From contig NZ_CBYL010000016.1 of NCBI RefSeq assembly GCF_000577335.1, positions 1 to 64,000 on the forward strand: a stretch of DNA of 64,000 nt, read 5' to 3'. The position numbers and the translations under genes are program-made. This document shows, piece after piece, positions 41,440 to 50,994 of this stretch; within the stretch, counting starts at the first letter, position 1; every line of letters starts with the position of its first letter. Source of the DNA: Faecalispora jeddahensis (lineage in GTDB: Bacteria; Bacillota; Clostridia; Oscillospirales; Acutalibacteraceae). Below the pieces are notes generated by a model. The model worked only from the letters and a program-made list of their open reading frames with translations, searched no databases and was not told the DNA's origin.

Positions 41440-43667
41440 CAGACGTTCCTCCTTAATACAATCTTTCCTCCCGGTCGGGTATCGATCAGCACATGGCCGG
41501 CATCCCCGGTAGACGCCGATACAAGTCCAACGTCGCCGAGCCGAATAACACTAGCCTGCGCGGTTTCCTCCGACATCGACATCACCGTCACAAACGGCGA
41601 CAGCATTTCCATCCGGCGCGGCAGATCGTCGGCAATCACAAAATCGGTCTGCCGCCACTCCGCAGGCAAGGCATCGGCGCGGCACTCTGCGGATGCAAGC
41701 AGAAACGTGACGCCATTGACCGAAATGCCCGTATAACCCTGCAGACCATCGGCATACTGCTCTATCTGAACCATATCCCACAGCTCGGTCTGTGCTTTGG
41801 TATCAAAATAATGGACCTGCTCCGCGTTTTCCAGCTGTTTCTGCAGGAACTCGTTGTCCTGCCCGTTTTTCCACAACAGCACCTGTTTCGGTTGAAAAGA
41901 CGAAATCAGCTCCGACGCAAGCAGGGCTTCTTCCTTGGAATCCCCCACCATTTGCAGATAATCGAGCTGCCGCACGCCCTGTCCGCGCAGGTAATTCCGC
42001 GCGGTAGACGATGTAAATCCGCCGCAGCCGATCACCGCGCCGTGCCCCTGGTGGGTGAGCACGACGCAGAGCCCGTCGCCCTCCTGAAGCACTGCGACCC
42101 GCGTGACCGACCGCATGGAAAGCTGGTAGGAAAACACGCCACACAGCAGCAGAATCACGCTGAGCAGCGCCGCCGACCGCTTTGCTGCACCGGACGGCGG
42201 CCGGACGATCAGGATCGCCGCAAGCAGCAGGGAGCCCGCAAGCCACAGATGTACAAAACCGTAGGAAGCCGAAATGCTCGCCCAGGGAACCTGCGCCAGC
42301 AGGCGCGCGCAGCCAATCATGTAATTCGAAAGCACTCCCGTGCCAAACGCGAAGGGCATCGCCAGAAACGGCAGGCCCGCCACATAGATTCCTGCGCCCA
42401 GCGCCGCACACACCATCAGCAGTGTGGACGGCAGAATCTGAAGCACGTTCGACACCGGCGAAATCAGCGACACCGTGCCGAACGACAAAATCAGAATGGG
42501 CAGCGTGAACACTGTGGCCGTGACGGTGGTGCACACGGCGGAATTGATGCCGTCGAGCAGAGCACGCCCGACGGGAACTGTTTCATACAAGGCGCGCAAG
42601 CGGGTACTGAGCGGCCCGGCACATAGAATCATGCCGAGCGTGGCGGAAAAGGACAGGAGCAGCCCCAGATCCGCCGCGGCATATGGGTTTGCCGTACAGA
42701 TCAGCAGCGCGGCAATTCCCAGTGAATTCAGGGAATCTGCCTGGCGGCGCGCCACGATGCCGAACAGGTAAATCAGGCTCATAATGCCGCTGCGCAGCAC
42801 TGAGGGTACAAAGCCCGTCACCGCCATAAAGCCGAACACACCGGCCATCGCGGCCGCGGCACCGGCCCTGCGCGGGAGCCGCAGAAGCCCGAGCAGCAGC
42901 AGAAAAAACTGCGCCATGGTCGTCATGTGCAGACCCGAAACCGAGAGGATATGCGTCACGCCTGTCGTCTGAAAATCCGACTTCACCTGCTCGTCGATGC
43001 CGGAGGTATCGCCCAGCAGCACCCCCGCGGAAAGCCCGGCCTGCCGCGCGGGCAGCAGGCGGTACAGTGCGCCGGTCATGCTGCGCCGCAGCGAAAGCGC
43101 GGCAAAGTACGGCGGCCTGTGCTGTGCGACAGTGATTTTGACCGGCTCGTACTCGTACAAATACGCAAACAGCGTGATGCCCTTTGACGCGTAGTAGGAT
43201 GGGGAATCGAACCCTTCCCCGCCCCTGGGCGTATAAAAGTGCGCTTTGCCCTCAATGGTGTCGTAGGGCTCCACGTTCAATGCGTTCTGGGTGGAAAGAC
43301 GGATTTTTTCCACATACGGCGCGCCGTCTGCGGAAATGCTCTGCACCCGGATGACATAATAATACCGTCCATAGGCGCTGACGGGCAGCTCGCAGACCGT
43401 ACCCGTCAGTACAGCGTCGCGCCCGTTCATCTGCTGAGCGGGCAGCACCACTGCCTGAGCATACGCGTAAAACAAGCCGAACGCCGCCGCTGTCGAGAGC
43501 AGCGCCATCTGAACGGTACGAAGGGATCGGGTTTTCCGCACACATGCCAGCACGCAGAAGACCAGCGCGCACGTGCAGCCCATTAGAAGGGCGCCCGCCG
43601 CACCCAAATACACCGCCGCCGTTTGGGCCAGCAGGTAGCTAAAGCCGATGAGTGCGAAGGGACGCAT
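41439..43667 (-). CDS. comEC: ComEC/Rec2 competence membrane protein with degenerate MBL domain
   Basis: 742 residues. N-terminal DUF4131-type region (~1-190); competence domain with many helices (~200-490) including VLLGDTSGIDEQVKSDFQTT, GVTHILSVSGLHMT and SVLRSGIMSLIYLFG, all typical of ComEC. The C-terminal ~220 residues follow the metallo-beta-lactamase-like fold (VLQEGDGLCVVLTHQGHGAVI), but the usual HxHxDH metal motif is absent at the expected place (DYLQMVGDSKEEALL). In Bacillus ComEC transports single-stranded DNA and this domain is proposed to be the nuclease; here that activity may be lost. Confidence 0.92.
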   Translation of the reverse strand: MRPFALIGFSYLLAQTAAVYLGAAGALLMGCTCALVFCVLACVRKTRSLRTVQMALLSTAAAFGLFYAYAQAVVLPAQQMNGRDAVLTGTVCELPVSAYGRYYYVIRVQSISADGAPYVEKIRLSTQNALNVEPYDTIEGKAHFYTPRGGEGFDSPSYYASKGITLFAYLYEYEPVKITVAQHRPPYFAALSLRRSMTGALYRLLPARQAGLSAGVLLGDTSGIDEQVKSDFQTTGVTHILSVSGLHMTTMAQFFLLLLGLLRLPRRAGAAAAMAGVFGFMAVTGFVPSVLRSGIMSLIYLFGIVARRQADSLNSLGIAALLICTANPYAAADLGLLLSFSATLGMILCAGPLSTRLRALYETVPVGRALLDGINSAVCTTVTATVFTLPILILSFGTVSLISPVSNVLQILPSTLLMVCAALGAGIYVAGLPFLAMPFAFGTGVLSNYMIGCARLLAQVPWASISASYGFVHLWLAGSLLLAAILIVRPPSGAAKRSAALLSVILLLCGVFSYQLSMRSVTRVAVLQEGDGLCVVLTHQGHGAVIGCGGFTSSTARNYLRGQGVRQLDYLQMVGDSKEEALLASELISSFQPKQVLLWKNGQDNEFLQKQLENAEQVHYFDTKAQTELWDMVQIEQYADGLQGYTGISVNGVTFLLASAECRADALPAEWRQTDFVIADDLPRRMEMLSPFVTVMSMSEETAQASVIRLGDVGLVSASTGDAGHVLIDTRPGGKIVLRRNV

Positions 43668-43695
43668 AAAAACCCCTCCCGATACGCTTTTGGGA

Positions 43696-44235
43696 TTACT
43701 TCAAGAACAGGGGAAGCGGCTCGAGGAAGATAATATCGTCGCGCTTTGCGGCGTCGCCCTCAGCCAGAACACAGGCGCGGCCTACCACGTTGCCGCCGAA
43801 TTCGTGAACCAGCTTCTCGATCGCAGCCAGGGATTCGCCGGTGCTGATCACGTCGTCGACGATCAGAATGCGCCTTCCGGCAAGATCCTTATAATCGTCC
43901 TCCGAAAGATACAAGTCCTGTACGTGATCTGTCGTGATGGATTTCACCTCGACATGGATGCAGTTGCGCATATACGCCTTTACGCTTTTGCGCGCCACCA
44001 CATAGCGGCGGCAGCCTCTGCGCGCCATTTCGTAGCACAGGGGGATTCCCTTTGTCTCTGCCGTGATGACCACATCGTGCTCAGGGCAGCGGGCCAGCAG
44101 CTCTTCCGCCGCACGCTCGGTGATCTCGACATCACCGAACATTACGAAACCCGCGATGTCGAGATGCTCGTCGATCGGGCAAATGGGGAGCTGTCTCTCG
44201 CACCCGGCGATTGTCATTTGATATGTTTCTGCCAT
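43696..44235 (-). CDS. Adenine phosphoribosyltransferase-like protein
   Basis: 179 residues from ATG 44235; the ribosome site is weak (AAAGG 15 nt upstream), so the start is uncertain. The PRPP-binding motif RILIVDDVISTGESL and the upstream FGDVEITERAAEELL, VVITAETKGIPLCYEMAR match APT/XPRT-type phosphoribosyltransferases. It may salvage adenine or a related base, though many members of this subgroup are untested. It is next to a HIT protein, a common pairing for nucleotide salvage. Confidence 0.85.
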   Translation of the reverse strand: MAETYQMTIAGCERQLPICPIDEHLDIAGFVMFGDVEITERAAEELLARCPEHDVVITAETKGIPLCYEMARRGCRRYVVARKSVKAYMRNCIHVEVKSITTDHVQDLYLSEDDYKDLAGRRILIVDDVISTGESLAAIEKLVHEFGGNVVGRACVLAEGDAAKRDDIIFLEPLPLFLK

Positions 44236-44282
44236 AATTCTAGATACAGACCTTTCTTCTGATAAATTCAAAGGGATGCGAA

Positions 44283-44621
44283 TCAGCCCGGAGGCCACGC
44301 CATAAACCGGCCGCCCAGCAGATGAAAATGCAGATGCTGCACGGTCTGGCCGCCGTCGTTGCCGCAGTTGTTGACCAGGCGGAAGCCACCGTCAAGCCCG
44401 AGCTGCTTTGCAAGCTGCGGAGCCTTTTCAAAAACATAGGCGATGATCCCGCTGTTCTCCTCCGTGATTTCCCACGTGGAGGAAATATGCTGCTTGGGGA
44501 TAATGAGAACATGCACCGGGGCCTGAGGGTCCAGGTCGTGGAACACGAGGATCTTATCGTCCTCATAGACTTTTTTGCTGGGAATTTCGCCATTTGCGAT
44601 TTTGCAGAATACACAATCCAC
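44283..44621 (-). CDS. HIT family nucleotide hydrolase (HinT-like)
   Basis: 112 residues, ATG 44621 with TAGGAGGAATTTTC upstream. CVFCKIANGEIPSKKVYEDD at the N-terminus, PQAPVHVLIIPKQHI in the middle and the catalytic triad QHLHFHLLGG. HinT enzymes hydrolyse AMP-lysine or adenosine phosphoramidates. The Cys-X2-Cys zinc residues at the N-terminus are partly kept (CVFC). Confidence 0.93.
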   Translation of the reverse strand: MDCVFCKIANGEIPSKKVYEDDKILVFHDLDPQAPVHVLIIPKQHISSTWEITEENSGIIAYVFEKAPQLAKQLGLDGGFRLVNNCGNDGGQTVQHLHFHLLGGRFMAWPPG

Positions 44622-44873
44622 CGAAAATTCCTCCTAACATTGAAACATATGCGATCTTATTTTGAAATAGATGTTGATTTTTCCCGTCTTTGGAAAGAGT
44701 GAAATACGCAGGCCGCCCGAAAATTGCAAGACAGCAGGCGCCGCAAAGGAAGGAGCATCCTTATCGTATCATACTGAACTTTGCAGCATATTGTTACCCT
44801 GCGGGCACACAGCGGCGTGGAAAGCAATATTGGAAACCCATTCTGCGGCTGTGCCATTTTTCAACGGTTCGAC
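44622..44873. other. Intergenic region between alaS and the HIT gene
   Basis: About 250 bases with no gene supported. On the minus strand this is the alaS 3' flank; no strong terminator hairpin is visible. Confidence 0.4.
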
Positions 44874-47504
44874 TTATTTGAGCATCGCGGCGATGATTTC
44901 ATTCGCCGCGGAGAGCGCTTCTTCAAGCTTTGAGGGGTCCTTCGCGCCAGCCATCGCCAAGTCGGGCTTGCCGCCGCCGTTGCCACCTGCCAGCTTTGCC
45001 ACCTGACCAACGAGCTTGCCTGCGTGTACGCCGAGCTTCTGCGCTTCGGTTCCCGCCGTCGCGGCGATGGTCGCCTTGCCGTCGGTCACGCCTGCCAGAA
45101 TCGCGACAACATCCGCCTGCTGGCTCTTGATCTGATCGCACATGGCGCGAAGCGCATCCGCACCCGTGCCGGGCAGAACCGCGGTCATCACGCGAACGCC
45201 GTCCACCGGCTGAGCGCTTGCCAGCATGCCGCTGATGCGAACGGACGCGAGCTTTCCGGTCAGGCTTTCGATCTCGCGGTCTTTTTCCTTGAGCTCAACC
45301 GCGACCTGCTTTGCACGCTGCACCAGATCGGATACATTGTTCACCTTGAGCGCCGCGGCAGTCTCCTGCATCAGCTCGGTTTGACGGGAGAGCAGCGCCA
45401 GAACGCCGGTTCCGGTAACGCCCTCAATCCGGCGGACGCCCGCTGCAACGGAGCTTTCGGAAACAATGCGGAACAGCCCAAGCTTCGCGGTATTGTCGAT
45501 ATGCGTGCCGCCGCACAGCTCACGGGAGAAGTCCCCGGCGCTGACCATGCGGACAACATCGCCGTACTTTTCGCCGAACAGCGCCATTGCACCGAGCTTC
45601 TTTGCTTCCTCGATCGGCATTTCGCGGCATTCCACAGAAATTCCCTCAAGGATCGCCTGATTGACCAGCGCTTCGGTCTGCTGCAGCTCCTCCGGCGTCA
45701 TCGCAGAGAAATGCGTAAAGTCAAAGCGCACATGCTCGTCGTTGACAAGCTGACCGGCCTGCTCCACATGGGCGCCCAGCACACGGCGCAGCGCCGCCTG
45801 CAGCAGGTGGGCCGCCGTATGATTGCGCATGATCGCCGCACGGCGCTCGCCATCTACCTTCGCGGTGACGGTATCGCCCTCCGAAATGCGCCCGGCGGTG
45901 ATTTTGCCGCGGTGCAGAAAAATGCCGCTGTGGTTCTTTGTGGTGTCGGTCACCGCAAATTCGGTGTCCTCCGCGGTGATCACGCCGGTGTCGCCCACCT
46001 GTCCGCCGCTTTCGGCATAGAACGGGCTTTGACTCAGCACCAGAGTGACCTCGTCGCCCACCTCGGCAGAATCCACGCGCTCGCCGTCTTTGATCACGGC
46101 CAGCACCTTGGCCTCGCTCAGCAGTGTTTCGTACCCTACAAATGCGGTAGCGGGAAGCTCTTCCGTGCCGTTCGCACCGCCTGCCCAGGCATCCGCACCC
46201 GCGTTCTTGCGGGCCGCGCGGGCGCGCTGCTTCTGCTCGGTCATCAGGCGGCGGAAGGCTTCCTCATCGACGGTCATGCCCTGCTCCGCAACGATTTCCT
46301 TCGTCAAATCGAGCGGGAAGCCATAGGTATCGTTCAGGCGGAACGCGTCCTCGCCGGAAAACACCTTGCCTTCCATCCCCTGCATCAGGTGATTCAAAAG
46401 CTGCAGGCCCTGATCAATCGTACGGGCAAAGCTCTCTTCTTCCACGTGAATCAGCTTCACGATCATGTCGCGCTTTTCCGCCAGCTCGGGGTAAGCATTT
46501 TTATTTTCGGCAATCACGGTCTCCGCCACTTCAAACAGGAACGGACGGTTGATGCCGATCAGTTTGCCGTGACGCGCCGCACGGCGCAGCAGGCGGCGCA
46601 GCACATAGCCACGGCCCTCGTTGGAGGGCATCACACCGTCGCCGATCATGAAGGTGGTACTGCGGATGTGATCGGTGATCACGCGCAGGGAAATATCGTT
46701 CTTGGAATCATCGCCGTAATGAATGTCTGCGATACGGCTGACATGTTTCATAATATTCTGCACGGTATCTACCAGGAACAGGTTGTCCACGCCCTGCATG
46801 ATGCAGGCCAGGCGCTCAAGACCCATGCCGGTATCGATATTCGGGTGATCCAGAGGGGTGTAGGTACCCTTTCCGTCGCTGTCGAACTGAGTGAACACCA
46901 GGTTCCAGAACTCCACATAGCGGTCGCAGTCGCAGCCGGGGCCGCAGGTGGGCGAACCGCAGCCGTACTGCTCGCCACGGTCAAAATGCAGCTCGGAGCA
47001 GGGGCCGCAGGGGCCGGAGCCGTGCTCCCAGAAGTTATCCTCTTTGCCAAGGCGCACGATGCGGTCGGGAGAAACGCCGACCTCTTTCGTCCAGATCTCA
47101 AACGCTTCGTCGTCGTCCTGATAAATCGTGACCCATACGCGGTCCTCGGGCAGGGCCATCACCTTGGTACAGAACTCCCACGCCCAGGCCGTAGCCTCGT
47201 GCTTAAAGTAATCGCCGAACGAGAAATTGCCGAGCATTTCAAAATAAGTGCCGTGGCGCGCGGTAATGCCGACGCGCTCGATATCGGGCGTTCGGATGCA
47301 CTTCTGGCAGGTGGTCACGCGTTTTCTGGGGGGCGTCACCTCACCCGTAAAATACTTTTTCATGGGCGCCATGCCGGAGTTGATCAGCAAAAGGCTGTTG
47401 TCTCCGCTCGGCACCAAAGAAAAGCTCTTCAGCCGCAAATGTCCTTTCGATTCAAAAAAAGACAGATACTTTTCGCGAATCTCGTTCAATCCTGTCCACT
47501 GCAT
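44874..47504 (-). CDS. alaS: Alanyl-tRNA synthetase
   Basis: 876 residues, full length. Class II catalytic core (SLVPSGDNSLLLINSGMAPM, ARHGTYFEMLGNFSFGDYFK, GLERLACIMQGVDN), editing domain zinc ligands HTAAHLL and CGGTHIDN, and the C-terminal C-Ala domain. It attaches alanine to tRNA-Ala. A T-box leader (47660-47931) directly upstream fits regulation by uncharged tRNA-Ala. Confidence 0.98.
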   Translation of the reverse strand: MQWTGLNEIREKYLSFFESKGHLRLKSFSLVPSGDNSLLLINSGMAPMKKYFTGEVTPPRKRVTTCQKCIRTPDIERVGITARHGTYFEMLGNFSFGDYFKHEATAWAWEFCTKVMALPEDRVWVTIYQDDDEAFEIWTKEVGVSPDRIVRLGKEDNFWEHGSGPCGPCSELHFDRGEQYGCGSPTCGPGCDCDRYVEFWNLVFTQFDSDGKGTYTPLDHPNIDTGMGLERLACIMQGVDNLFLVDTVQNIMKHVSRIADIHYGDDSKNDISLRVITDHIRSTTFMIGDGVMPSNEGRGYVLRRLLRRAARHGKLIGINRPFLFEVAETVIAENKNAYPELAEKRDMIVKLIHVEEESFARTIDQGLQLLNHLMQGMEGKVFSGEDAFRLNDTYGFPLDLTKEIVAEQGMTVDEEAFRRLMTEQKQRARAARKNAGADAWAGGANGTEELPATAFVGYETLLSEAKVLAVIKDGERVDSAEVGDEVTLVLSQSPFYAESGGQVGDTGVITAEDTEFAVTDTTKNHSGIFLHRGKITAGRISEGDTVTAKVDGERRAAIMRNHTAAHLLQAALRRVLGAHVEQAGQLVNDEHVRFDFTHFSAMTPEELQQTEALVNQAILEGISVECREMPIEEAKKLGAMALFGEKYGDVVRMVSAGDFSRELCGGTHIDNTAKLGLFRIVSESSVAAGVRRIEGVTGTGVLALLSRQTELMQETAAALKVNNVSDLVQRAKQVAVELKEKDREIESLTGKLASVRISGMLASAQPVDGVRVMTAVLPGTGADALRAMCDQIKSQQADVVAILAGVTDGKATIAATAGTEAQKLGVHAGKLVGQVAKLAGGNGGGKPDLAMAGAKDPSKLEEALSAANEIIAAMLK

Positions 47505-47659
47505 GATTCTTAACTCTCCTGTCTGATCGTAATTCCACTTGAAAAAGCCATTGACTTTTTTCCTCTGCCCACGGCGGCGGAAGAAGCCCCTGTTTTTCCA
47601 TAAAGAAAGTCACCTTTCAAGTGAATTGACTGCAATTGAAATGGGTGCGCGACAAACCA

Positions 47660-47931
47660 TGGGAGCACAAAAAAACAGACCTCCACCGCCCGAAATGGGA
47701 CGGAGAAAGCCCGTGGTACCACCCAAATTGCGCAAACCGCGCCACTCAAGCCCTTTAACGCGGGGAACGTCCGGATTCTTCACCCGGCGGCTGCGGGAGG
47801 GGCCTGCTGCCCGCTGCTCGCAAGGGTCTTTCAGCCAAACCGGCACTGTGCCGGCGGAACCCTCTCTCTGCTGCGAAACACGAAAACAGCTTCTTTCCCA
47901 TATACGCCTTTTTTCTATCAAAATCGTTTTT
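47660..47931 (-). promoter_or_regulatory. T-box leader of alaS
   Basis: T-box core GGGTGGTACCACGGGC (47709-47724), terminator CCGTCCC...GGGCGG with seven T, and the stem I landmarks AGAGAG plus the GGCTGAAAG loop. Alanine codons (GCA/GCG) occur in the expected specifier window (GAGCAGCGG, near 47813-47821), but the exact codon is not settled. Confidence 0.9.
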
Positions 47932-47961
47932 ATTATACTCCCGAATTCCAGCGGTTGTCAA
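47932..47961 (-). promoter_or_regulatory. Promoter of the alaS T-box transcript
   Basis: TTGACA (47956-47961), 18-bp spacer, TATAAT (47932-47937). It overlaps the stop codon of the upstream penicillin-binding protein gene. Confidence 0.8.
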
Positions 47962-49556
47962 TTGGTTTTTGAGATCAGGGCATTCGCAATTTCCTGAAAA
48001 ACCGGGGCTCCATCGCTGGCGCCCTGTGCGTTCTCGGAAAGCACCACAATGCTGTAGCGCGGGCTCTCGAGCGGGAAGAATCCCGTGTACCAGCCCTGCA
48101 CGATCTCTTTGCTGCCTTCAAACTGCCCGGTCTGGGCTGTTCCCGTTTTCACCCCGGCCCCGCCGAGCACCGGCTTGCCCTTTTTCGCCGTGCCGTCCTC
48201 TACCGCCACGCCCATAAACTGCCGCAGCTGCGCCGCCGTGTCCTGCGACATCACCCGCACGGATTCCGCCTGTTTCGCCGCCTCTACATACTGCAGATTT
48301 TCATCCACCAGCCCCTGCACAAGGCTGGGCGGCGTATACAGTCCGCCAGAGGCCACCGCGTTCATCAGCCCGGCAATCTGCACCGGCGTCGCGGTCAGAA
48401 CGCCCTGCCCAAACGAAAAATTCGCCAGCGCGCGCGGCACCAGAAGCTCGTCTTTCTCCGGCAGGCTCCCCGCCGCAGAGGCATAGCCCGGCGCTAAGGT
48501 CAGGCTCTGGCCAAAGCCGAGCGACTTTGCCATACTGAGAAAGGTCTCGTTCGGCACCTGCTGCATCAGCCTTACAAAGTAGGTATTGCACGACTGCGCG
48601 ATCGCGCCCTGCATATCCAGCGTGCCGTGCGCCTTGCCGTTATAGCAGTGGTACACGCCCCCACCCACTTCAATTCCTCCGGTACAGGTAAAGGTGGTGC
48701 TCGGCGAAACGCCGCTCTCGAGCGCCGTGGCCGCGGAAACCACTTTAAACACGGAGCCGACGCTGTAAGCGGAAATCGCGCGGTTCAAAAGCGGGGAATC
48801 CGGATTATCCAGCGCCGACTGCAGATCATTCGGTGAAAAATCCGGCAGGCTGACCATCGCGCGGATTTTCCCGCTCGGCACCTCTGTAACGACGACAGCG
48901 CCCTTTTTCAGGTATTTTTTTGCCGACTGCTCCGCCAGCGCCTGAATTTCGGCATCCAGTGTCAGCACGACACCCTTTTTATTTTTGTTTGAGGTATCGG
49001 TTACCTCTTTATTCTCTCCCGGCAGAATCCGGTTGACCGCATCCACCCGGTAGCTGACTGCGACTTCTCCCGGATCGCTGGACAAAAATTCCTGATACGC
49101 CTTTTCAACTCCCGCTACGCCCGTGCCGCTCCCATCCAGATAGCCGATCACATTGGCGGCGATCTGTTCGCTCGTGCCATAGCGGCGGTTCGTTTCAAAG
49201 GTGTCGATCCCATCCGCCGAAACGGCTTTTGGCAGCCCCAGCAGAAACGGCTTTCCTTTTGTCAAAAGCATATAGACTTCTTCCATCCGCGTGCGGGGAA
49301 GAACCTCCGCCAGTGCGGAGGCTGACTCCGGCGTAGGGTTGATCACAGCCGTATATCCCTTTTCAGTTCCTGTAAGCGGATTGAGTTTTGTATCGTAAAT
49401 GGTGCCTCGGCCTGATGCTACCGTCAAACGGTAGCTGCTTTGGCGGTCGGCGGTTTCGGCAAGCTGACTGCCCGTAGCAATGTGATACAGGTTCATCAGA
49501 AGCAGAAACATGCAGACCATAAAAATGGAAAAAAACGCTGCAACGCGCTTGCTCAT
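47958..49556 (-). CDS. Class B penicillin-binding protein (transpeptidase)
   Basis: 532 residues: an N-terminal membrane helix (KRVAAFFSIFMVCMFLLLMNL), a linker/dimerisation region with GRGTIYDTKLNPL, and a transpeptidase domain with SVGSVFK (Ser-x-x-Lys), SCN (Ser-x-Asn) and KTGTAQ. The length is short for PBP2 (usually ~600). It cross-links peptidoglycan in elongation, division or sporulation; the specific role is not readable. Its stop overlaps the alaS promoter. Confidence 0.93.
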   Translation of the reverse strand: MSKRVAAFFSIFMVCMFLLLMNLYHIATGSQLAETADRQSSYRLTVASGRGTIYDTKLNPLTGTEKGYTAVINPTPESASALAEVLPRTRMEEVYMLLTKGKPFLLGLPKAVSADGIDTFETNRRYGTSEQIAANVIGYLDGSGTGVAGVEKAYQEFLSSDPGEVAVSYRVDAVNRILPGENKEVTDTSNKNKKGVVLTLDAEIQALAEQSAKKYLKKGAVVVTEVPSGKIRAMVSLPDFSPNDLQSALDNPDSPLLNRAISAYSVGSVFKVVSAATALESGVSPSTTFTCTGGIEVGGGVYHCYNGKAHGTLDMQGAIAQSCNTYFVRLMQQVPNETFLSMAKSLGFGQSLTLAPGYASAAGSLPEKDELLVPRALANFSFGQGVLTATPVQIAGLMNAVASGGLYTPPSLVQGLVDENLQYVEAAKQAESVRVMSQDTAAQLRQFMGVAVEDGTAKKGKPVLGGAGVKTGTAQTGQFEGSKEIVQGWYTGFFPLESPRYSIVVLSENAQGASDGAPVFQEIANALISKTN

Positions 49557-49798
49557 CCCGAATCCCTCCCGTTTCTTAGCATATCCAGAAACAGGAAGCT
49601 TTAATCAGCGCAAAGCGGTACGAAAAACACCATATCCCGCTTAAAATCCCATTTTTCGAGCTTGTACGTTTCAGTTACTGCAAACCTACCGGGGAACCAG
49701 ATCCCTCTGTTTTCCGGGATAGAAAAAACATCCAGAATTGCAGAAAAAGAAAAATAAAATTTATTTTTGTTATTTGGGCTTTCTATGCGATTCACCGC
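49557..49798. other. Intergenic stretch, divergent region
   Basis: No gene is supported. It should carry the promoter of the penicillin-binding protein gene on the minus strand. Confidence 0.35.
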
Positions 49799-49827
49799 TT
49801 TACATCGTCAATTGATTGATATATATT
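49799..49827 (+). promoter_or_regulatory. Promoter of the PAS-GGDEF gene
   Basis: TTTACA (49799-49804), 17-bp spacer, TATATT (49822-49827). A ~160-nt leader follows with no recognised riboswitch. Confidence 0.55.
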
Positions 49828-49995
49828 CATAGTAAAAGAAACTGAATGGCAGTTTCAGAACCTCGCATAAAGCGTGGAAACCCCACCCTGCGTGCAGATC
49901 AGAATTTCGGACCAAAGCGGAACAAACGCCGCCGGTTTTCGAAATGCTGATGCAGATCCAGCCAACGCCTTCAGGATTCGAAGGAGGAAAACAAG

Positions 49996-50910
49996 ATGGG
50001 ATTTCAAATCAATGAAGATCATTATCGGCTCATTTTCGAAAACAGTCAGGACGCGATTCTGATCACAAGCCCAAGGGGAAAAATCTACCGGGCCAATCCG
50101 GCGGCCTGCCGCCTGTTTTTGAGAACAGAGGAAGAGCTGTGCCGCGCGGGACGAGCCGGGATCGTTGACCTGGGCGACCCCAAGCTGGCGCTTGCGATAC
50201 AGGAGCGCGAAAGACTGGGAAAAACCCGAAAGGAGCTGACCTTTATCAAAGGCGACGGCAGCAAATTCGTTGCCGACTACACCTCCGCACTTTTTCAGGA
50301 CAAGGATGGTGTGCGGCTCGCCGTGCTTTCCATCCGCGACATGACAACCTACAAGCAGGCTGAGGCCAACCTGCGCAGAAGCCAGGAGGAAAACGAGTTC
50401 CTGGCGATGCACGATTTTCTGACCGGGGCACTCAACCGCAGAAGCTTTGTGGAGCTGCTGAGCGCTGAAATGAACAGGGCCCGGTGGGAAAACCTGCCGC
50501 TGACCCTTGTGATTGCGGATATCGACTATTTTAAAAACATCAACGACACCTATGGCCACATCGGCGGCGATGTGGTACTCAAGCGGTTCACGGAGTGCCT
50601 TTCATCAAATCTGCGCCCGCACGATTTTCTGGGGCGGTTCGGCGGGGATGAGTTTGTCATCTGCCTGCCGAATACAGACCTTGAGGATGCTCTGGCGCAT
50701 TTGGAGCATCTTCGCCGGCAGGTGGAATATCTGGAGGTTTACCACAACTCTCAGCGGATCGAGCTGACCGCAAGCTTTGGGGCGGCGGTGTATCACAGAG
50801 AATTCGGGGTGGATACGGACGCCTACCTTGCCAGGGCGGATGACTTTCTGTACCGGGCAAAGCTGGTTCGAAACTGCGTGCGCAGCGAAATTTCAGAGAA
50901 GATTGGGTGA
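49996..50910 (+). CDS. PAS-GGDEF diguanylate cyclase (soluble)
   Basis: 304 residues, ATG 49996 with AAGGAGG upstream. PAS domain (~5-125: YRLIFENSQDAILITSPRGK, FVADYTSALFQDKDG), then GGDEF (~135-300: HDFLTGALNRRSF, DIDYFKNINDTYGHIGGD, RFGGDEFV) with an RPHD inhibitory site five residues before the motif. It lacks membrane helices, so it responds to an intracellular signal and makes c-di-GMP. It has its own promoter and terminator. Confidence 0.93.
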   Translation: MGFQINEDHYRLIFENSQDAILITSPRGKIYRANPAACRLFLRTEEELCRAGRAGIVDLGDPKLALAIQERERLGKTRKELTFIKGDGSKFVADYTSALFQDKDGVRLAVLSIRDMTTYKQAEANLRRSQEENEFLAMHDFLTGALNRRSFVELLSAEMNRARWENLPLTLVIADIDYFKNINDTYGHIGGDVVLKRFTECLSSNLRPHDFLGRFGGDEFVICLPNTDLEDALAHLEHLRRQVEYLEVYHNSQRIELTASFGAAVYHREFGVDTDAYLARADDFLYRAKLVRNCVRSEISEKIG

Positions 50911-50954
50911 TCCGGCTTTAAAAATCACAGTGCAATATACAATTCCAGTCAATA

Positions 50955-50994
50955 AAAAGAGGCAGGACGGATTGCCGTCCTGCCTCTTTTTATT
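50955..50994. terminator. Bidirectional terminator
   Basis: Arms AAAAGAGGCAGGACGG and complement, separating convergent genes. Confidence 0.8.

Noticed and set aside
49828-49995. c-di-GMP riboswitch in the leader of the PAS-GGDEF gene
   Set aside because: The leader is long, but the conserved core sequences of class I and class II c-di-GMP riboswitches are not present.
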